From CAZHDB01 sp964531225 (lineage in GTDB: Archaea > Thermoproteota > Thermoprotei_A > Sulfolobales > Desulfurococcaceae), in the NCBI GenBank assembly GCA_964531225.1, contig CAZHDB010000032.1, positions 1 to 18,721 on the forward strand: a stretch of DNA of 18,721 bases, written 5' to 3'. Below are positions 16,231 through 18,721 of the stretch, piece by piece (the first letter of the stretch is position 1; each line of letters opens with the position of its first letter). The notes below the pieces were generated by a model that was given only the letters and a program-made list of their open reading frames with translations, did no database searches and was not told the origin of the DNA. Both the position numbers and the translations under genes were made by a program.

Positions 16231-16272
16231 TATATAAAGAATAAGCTTTATATAAAGCTTATTCTTTATATA
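16231..16272. repeat. perfect 42-bp palindrome
   Basis: The two 21-bp arms (left arm TATATAAAGAATAAGCTTTAT) are exact reverse complements with no spacer, centred at 16251/16252. It contains two AAGCTT sites and several TATA-like elements, and its left edge supplies the TATA for the AIR-synthase stub on the minus strand. A weaker relative, TATAAAAGCTTATTGCTTTT, occurs at 16388-16407. Confidence 0.9.
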
Positions 16273-16390
16273 CGCCGCAAATAGATATAACAGAACGGTA
16301 TTAATACAGTCACAACCACTTAGAGACTTAAGCCTTAAAGAAGATTGAAAGAGTACTAGATCCCTTTAGCTAATATACCTACATGACTAT

Positions 16391-16407
16391 AAAAGCTTAT
16401 TGCTTTT
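16391..16407 (-). terminator. hairpin at the end of the 104-residue gene
   Basis: AAAAGC-TTATT-GCTTTT forms a 6-bp stem with a 5-nt loop at the stop codon of the minus-strand gene. It could be a termination or 3'-end stability signal; archaeal termination usually relies more on T-runs, so the role is uncertain. Confidence 0.35.
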
Positions 16408-16720
16408 ACAATATAGTTTTTAATACTGATCTTATTTCAATCAACATTTTCTCATCTATTCTTCCTTTCAAAAATATTCCTCTTAGTCTTCTATTTTGGT
16501 CTTTTAATAATACATACTTATTTCCTATGAGCTCATCTAGTCGAGAGATCAAGTATTCTCCTTCAACACTATCTAATGATAATGGCCTCGGTAAAGAGAT
16601 CTTTATGCCATCAAGATCTTTTATTATGGTTAAACTATTTGTACCCGGATTTAAAGGGAAAGGATTAGATTCAAGTATTCTTAGCAAATACTCTATAATC
16701 TCTAATTCTCTACGTAACAT
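16406..16720 (-). CDS. hypothetical protein (104 aa)
   Basis: No family is recognised. The protein is soluble and charged, with a helical start (LRRELEIIEYLLRILES), a middle of short strands (LTIIKDLDGIKISLPRPLSL) and a C-terminal part with RRLRGIFLKGRIDEKMLIEIRSVLKTIL. Its amino-acid balance is protein-like, unlike the opposite-strand frame. The start is ATG at 16720; no ribosome binding site is seen, and TTAATA at about 16738-16744 may act as a TATA for a leaderless message. It is divergent from the metallophosphoesterase pseudogene, whose open frame overlaps its first codons. Confidence 0.55.
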   Translation of the reverse strand: MLRRELEIIEYLLRILESNPFPLNPGTNSLTIIKDLDGIKISLPRPLSLDSVEGEYLISRLDELIGNKYVLLKDQNRRLRGIFLKGRIDEKMLIEIRSVLKTIL

Positions 16721-16724
16721 CTGA

Positions 16725-17293
16725 TGAGGTTTCTAGAGGTATTAACTCACTATTAAAGCTTAGCTTATTTAATGAGTTAGTTGAGAGGTTAGGATGTATC
16801 GTTTTAATGAAGAGCATATACATCGTTAACGTTGTTGGCTTTGTTGGTTCTATAGGTTGGTACGACTACTCCTTTGCTTCTGACTGGTTAGGTCTCAGGA
16901 TCGATGATTTAGAGAGAAGACTTATGGTTTCCATATATGGGCTGATCGAGAGTTCATCAAGCTCCCATTTTCGGATGAGGAGTTCACGCTTATATTACTG
17001 AATAAGTTTGAGGAACATACTAAGCATGTACTTAGCTCTGTAGATAAGATTGTTGTCTTCCTCCACCACCCTTCCGCGAGCTAGTATACTATAAATTAAG
17101 GCCTGAATGGGACTACTTCTCAACGTTCATGGGTTCAGAAGCATTCGGATACGTGATTAGAAAATATGGTAAAGTAAGGTTAGTTCTCCACGGCCACCAG
17201 CATAATGGTGTTGAAACTATGGTGTGTAGAGAGGTACATGGAGTAAGGTGCTGTAACTGCGCTTCACCAGTACCTATGATTATTGAAGTCTAG
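16725..17293 (+). pseudogene. calcineurin-like metallophosphoesterase, decayed
   Basis: Pieces of one protein lie in three frames. Frame 1 gives SIGWYDYSFASDWLGLRIDDLERR (about 16847-16920). Frame 3 gives WADREFIKLPFSDEEFTL through DKIVVFLHHP (16938-17072). Frame 2 gives FRELVYYKLRPEWDYF, then MGSEAFGYVIRKYG, VLHGHQHNGVE and NCASPVPMIIEV (about 17073-17290, stop 17291-17293). FLHHP and GHQHNG are the third and fourth metal motifs of calcineurin-like phosphoesterases. The first two (DxH and GDxxD) are missing, so about 100 N-terminal residues are lost as well. Two frameshifts, one near 16925-16938 and one at the HHP-F junction at about 17072 (consistent with a 4-base loss), make it non-functional. 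A possible original start is the ATG at 16725 (MRFL). Confidence 0.85.
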
Positions 17294-17308
17294 TTTGAAG
17301 TCTAGTTT
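17285..17308. repeat. tandem duplication, 2 x 12 bp
   Basis: GAAGTCTAGTTT is repeated exactly twice with no spacer, the first copy holding the stop codon of the metallophosphoesterase remnant. Confidence 0.9.
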
Positions 17309-17318
17309 TGTATACACA

Positions 17319-17340
17319 CCTATTATATACCTATTATATA
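17319..17340. repeat. tandem duplication, 2 x 11 bp, of a TATA-like unit
   Basis: CCTATTATATA is repeated exactly twice. The second copy, running into TTTAG, could be the TATA box of the integrase fragment about 90 bp downstream. Confidence 0.85.
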
Positions 17341-17427
17341 TTTAGTATGAGGGGTTTCCATGGTGTTGGTCACCCCTACTTGGTTCTCAAGTAAAATTGA
17401 TGGAGCAGGTGGTGTGAGGGGGTAACT

Positions 17428-17592
17428 TTGACTAGTATATGGAGGATTAAATGTGTTAAGAAAAATTACTATCTGTATCATAAGAATGAATACATTGTCC
17501 CATTAGAGAAGATAGTTGGAGTATGGAAATGTTGGTGCGGCGGCCGGGATTTGAACCCGGGATCTCCGGCTTGGGGGACCAGAACAATATGA
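17428..17592 (+). mobile_element. intN: N-terminal fragment of an SSV-type tyrosine integrase
   Basis: The 54-codon frame starts at a TTG with GTGAGGGGG about 4 nt upstream. It reads RIKCVKKNYYLYHKNEYIVP, then LEKIV, then VWKCWCGGRDLNPGSPAW and a stop. This matches the layout of the SSV1 integrase N-terminus as I recall it (a RKGRYYVYKLE...GPLADVVES stretch followed by DPPGFEPGT). In these integrases the att core lies inside the gene and the protein reads the tRNA antisense; here GGRDLNPGSPAW is exactly that antisense reading. Integration of such elements splits the gene into intN and intC. No catalytic domain (intC) follows in any frame within the window. This is therefore either one end of an integrated element whose other end is elsewhere, or a leftover of an excised or decayed element. 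Confidence 0.8.
17533..17575 (-). mobile_element. att core: 3' half of a tRNA-Gly(CCC)-like gene
   Basis: On the minus strand the sequence reads anticodon CCC, AA, anticodon-stem strand GCCGG, variable AGATC, T-arm CCGGG-TTCAAAT-CCCGG, acceptor strand CCGCCGC, discriminator A and encoded CCA. The 5' half (GCGGCGG, D-arm) is absent from the following 500 bp, and positions 32-33 do not fit a tRNA (C33 instead of U), so identity stops at the anticodon. That is the usual extent of SSV-type att cores. Pattern memory of archaeal tRNA-Gly supports Gly(CCC); another isoacceptor is possible. Confidence 0.8.
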
Positions 17593-17687
17593 ATGTATTC
17601 ATATCACTCGATATGAAAGGTCTTCCAAGGTGATAATCAATACGTATAGCTATAGAAGCTATTACTCGATGGCCGATATGAAAGGTC
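17587..17687. repeat. ATATGAA heptamer cluster next to the att core
   Basis: ATATGAA occurs at 17587-17593, inverted at 17598-17604, direct at 17611-17617 and direct at 17676-17682. The first two make ATATGAAT-GT-ATTCATAT and the next pair TTCATATC-ACTC-GATATGAA. CGATATGAAAGGTC is an exact 14-bp direct repeat at 17609-17622 and 17674-17687, each preceded by an ACTCGAT. Confidence 0.85.
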
Positions 17688-17966
17688 ATTGATTCACGTC
17701 TGTCCGCTAGTAATCCCTATTTCTCTTATCTTGCCTACACAGAACTCCATTCTAGATTTATCTTGCATAATATCTCAATTACCTTACCAGTGCTAATAGC
17801 AGTCACTATTATTCATCTCCTAATAGTACGGGTATAGCTAGCAATTAATGAATGATGGTTTAGATCCAGTTTTTAGTAGTGTGGAAACAATGATGTATTT
17901 AGTGTAGGAAGTGCTTGGTGTTGGCCTGCATCATAATTCGTCTTCGTGTACTGGCAGTAGATTAGT
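17593..17966. other. stretch without genes after the att core
   Basis: No gene is seen here apart from the heptamer cluster at its start. One frame stays open for about 34 codons after the att core (from GGPEQYE to GH-stop, about 17575-17690), but I cannot match it to an integrase catalytic part. Confidence 0.4.
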
Positions 17967-18038
17967 GTTGAAGATGTTGAGAGAGTGGTTCAGGAGTTTG
18001 AGGAGAAGGAGAGGTTAAGGGGCCTGTACAAGCTTTGA
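17967..18038 (+). pseudogene. C-terminal remnant of a VapB-type antitoxin
   Basis: The 23-codon tail reads VEDVERVVQEFEEKERLRG, then LYKL and a stop. It is acidic, helical and typical of the toxin-binding end of small antitoxins. A stop codon (TAG) stands in frame just before it, so the N-terminal DNA-binding part is lost or out of frame. The stop overlaps the TTG start of the following PIN-domain stub (TTGA), the usual vapB-vapC junction. Confidence 0.6.
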
Positions 18039-18085
18039 CAGTATACGATACCAGCATAGTGATAGATAAGGCTGAGACGGATTGA
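18035..18085 (+). pseudogene. N-terminal stub of a VapC PIN-domain toxin
   Basis: A TTG start is followed by TVYDTSIVIDKAETD and a stop. YDTSIVID is the first strand and first catalytic Asp of a PIN domain (compare IDTSVxID). Only 16 residues remain; the frame ends at 18085, two bases before the end of the intact convergent vapC, as if the rest had been replaced when that pair arrived. Confidence 0.65.
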
Positions 18086-18086
18086 A

Positions 18087-18527
18087 TTACTGTAGTTTTG
18101 ACATTAGCTCGTTGTATTCTCTAGCATCGTGGATGTAGTATGCATCTACCCCATACCTCCTCGCATTAGTAACCATCACCTTATCAGCGCTGATCAGTAT
18201 TCCATCGACTATGCTGGCCGTGGCGATGTAGTATGTATCTATAGCTCTACAACCAGTCTGGAACGCCACGTCTAGGAGTAGGTCGTAGTCTATCTCCTCA
18301 ACTACGATGATCCTCTCCATCACCTCATCGTATACTCTCTCAGCTATATTCCTAGGCTTCCTCCGGATAAGCTGGGAAGCTAGTTCAATACCGAATACCT
18401 GTGGCTCGAATATGTTGTAGCCTTTCTTGTCTACAATTCTAAACACGTTTCGTGCTCTATTGCTACGCTCCTCATCGTAGATGAATAGCCTATCTATGAA
18501 GACCGATACATCGATAACGAGGTTCAA
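18087..18527 (-). CDS. vapC: VapC-type PIN-domain toxin ribonuclease
   Basis: This 146-residue PIN-domain protein is expected to be a metal-dependent RNase toxin. The acidic active-site residues are all present: Asp6 in LVIDVSVFID, Glu48 in FGIELAS, Asp97 in CRAIDTYYIATA and Asp115 in LISADKVMVTNARRYGV. The length is typical. It starts at a TTG with GGAGGT about 10 nt upstream inside the end of the antitoxin gene; the gap between the two genes is 8 bp, so translation is probably coupled. It is convergent with the remnants of another vapBC pair. The local GC is higher than in the metabolic genes, consistent with an accessory origin. Confidence 0.9.
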   Translation of the reverse strand: MNLVIDVSVFIDRLFIYDEERSNRARNVFRIVDKKGYNIFEPQVFGIELASQLIRRKPRNIAERVYDEVMERIIVVEEIDYDLLLDVAFQTGCRAIDTYYIATASIVDGILISADKVMVTNARRYGVDAYYIHDAREYNELMSKLQ

Positions 18528-18535
18528 TGCCGTGG

Positions 18536-18700
18536 CTACCTCCTCTCACTAAGGAACTCCTCTAGCACATCCTTCTCTACCTTCTCAGAGTACTTCTCCA
18601 GAACCTCGTCAAGACCCATGGTTGGCCTAGGACTTGGTGCACCGAGAAGCTTCTTGAGGACCCTCCTAGAGATACGTAGTCTTACAGTACTACTCACCAC
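18536..18700 (-). CDS. vapB: VapB-type antitoxin (54 aa)
   Basis: This 54-residue partner of the PIN toxin is too short for usual gene-length cut-offs. The N-terminal VSSTVRLRISRRVLKKLLG is a basic, ribbon-helix-helix-like DNA-binding start; the C-terminal LDEVLEKYSEKVEKDVLEEF is an acidic helix expected to block the toxin. The start is probably a GTG at 18700 (or the next GTG at 18697), with GGTGGGGGAG about 5 nt upstream; the frame is open to the window edge, so a slightly longer protein cannot be excluded. It is first gene of the pair and probably autorepresses it. Confidence 0.8.
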   Translation of the reverse strand: MVSSTVRLRISRRVLKKLLGAPSPRPTMGLDEVLEKYSEKVEKDVLEEFLSERR

Positions 18701-18721
18701 AACTACTCCCCCACCATAGCT

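Noticed and set aside
16199..16400. TPP-type riboswitch ahead of the NCS1 permease or stub
   Set aside because: The conserved CTGAGA and pyrophosphate-helix motifs are not present on the minus strand; only the palindrome and AT-rich promoter elements are seen.
16383..16724. A 113-codon plus-strand frame opposite the 104-residue protein
   Set aside because: Its composition is serine/phenylalanine/isoleucine-rich, as expected from reading antisense to a charged protein; the minus-strand frame is more protein-like.
17350..17377. AGGGGT...ACCCCT inverted repeat as a terminator
   Set aside because: The stem is only 6 bp with a 16-nt loop and no T-run follows; chance is likely.
17533..17592. A complete tRNA-Gly gene with an intron on the minus strand
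   Set aside because: The 3' half is perfect, but no GCGGCGG acceptor strand or D-arm is found over the next 500 bp, and bases before the anticodon do not fit a loop or a bulge-helix-bulge. A half-tRNA att core explains it better.

Overview
The window looks like a chromosome segment of a hyperthermophilic crenarchaeon, most likely a member of the Desulfurococcales (Staphylothermus-like). This is inference from four things: low GC in most genes; archaeal TATA-type promoters; many TTG and GTG starts behind GAGG/GGTG-type ribosome binding sites; and an SSV-type integrase remnant with its tRNA-derived att core. No rRNA or complete tRNA is present.

Positions 1-4163 hold housekeeping metabolism: the 3' part of a malic enzyme, a convergent Ldh_2-type malate/lactate dehydrogenase, and a prolyl oligopeptidase. 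Positions 4160-7629 form a complete tungstate module. Genes tupA-tupB-tupC for an ABC importer lie on the minus strand, divergent from a ModE-type regulator whose C-terminal domain is itself an oxyanion-binding domain. The 88-bp space between them carries a palindromic operator candidate. Positions 7708-9403 hold an arginase-fold ureohydrolase, in which one metal-bridging Asp is replaced by Cys, and a lone half-size chromate-transporter-type protein.

Positions 9472-12740 are looser. They contain an EamA/DMT permease split by a frameshift at a 10-base homopolymer, two or three small membrane proteins of unknown role, and two gene-poor stretches. Positions 12741-14632 are visibly more GC-rich. 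They hold an operon for a DUF2178-like membrane protein and an XRE regulator, whose promoter has two copies of an 18-bp palindromic operator exactly 42 bp apart, and an orphan membrane-anchored protein. An NCS1-family permease follows, preceded by a 60-residue N-terminal stub of an AIR-synthase/HypE-like protein and by a perfect 42-bp palindrome.

Positions 16700-18721 are an integration and decay zone. They contain a frameshifted metallophosphoesterase pseudogene, two tandem duplications, the N-terminal fragment (intN) of an SSV-type integrase that reads antisense through the 3' half of a tRNA-Gly(CCC)-like sequence (the att core), a cluster of inverted ATATGAA heptamers beside it, remnants of one vapBC toxin-antitoxin pair, and an intact convergent vapBC pair. 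The most novel-looking items are the Cys-substituted ureohydrolase, the twin operator, the 42-bp palindrome and the orphaned intN/att with its heptamer cluster.
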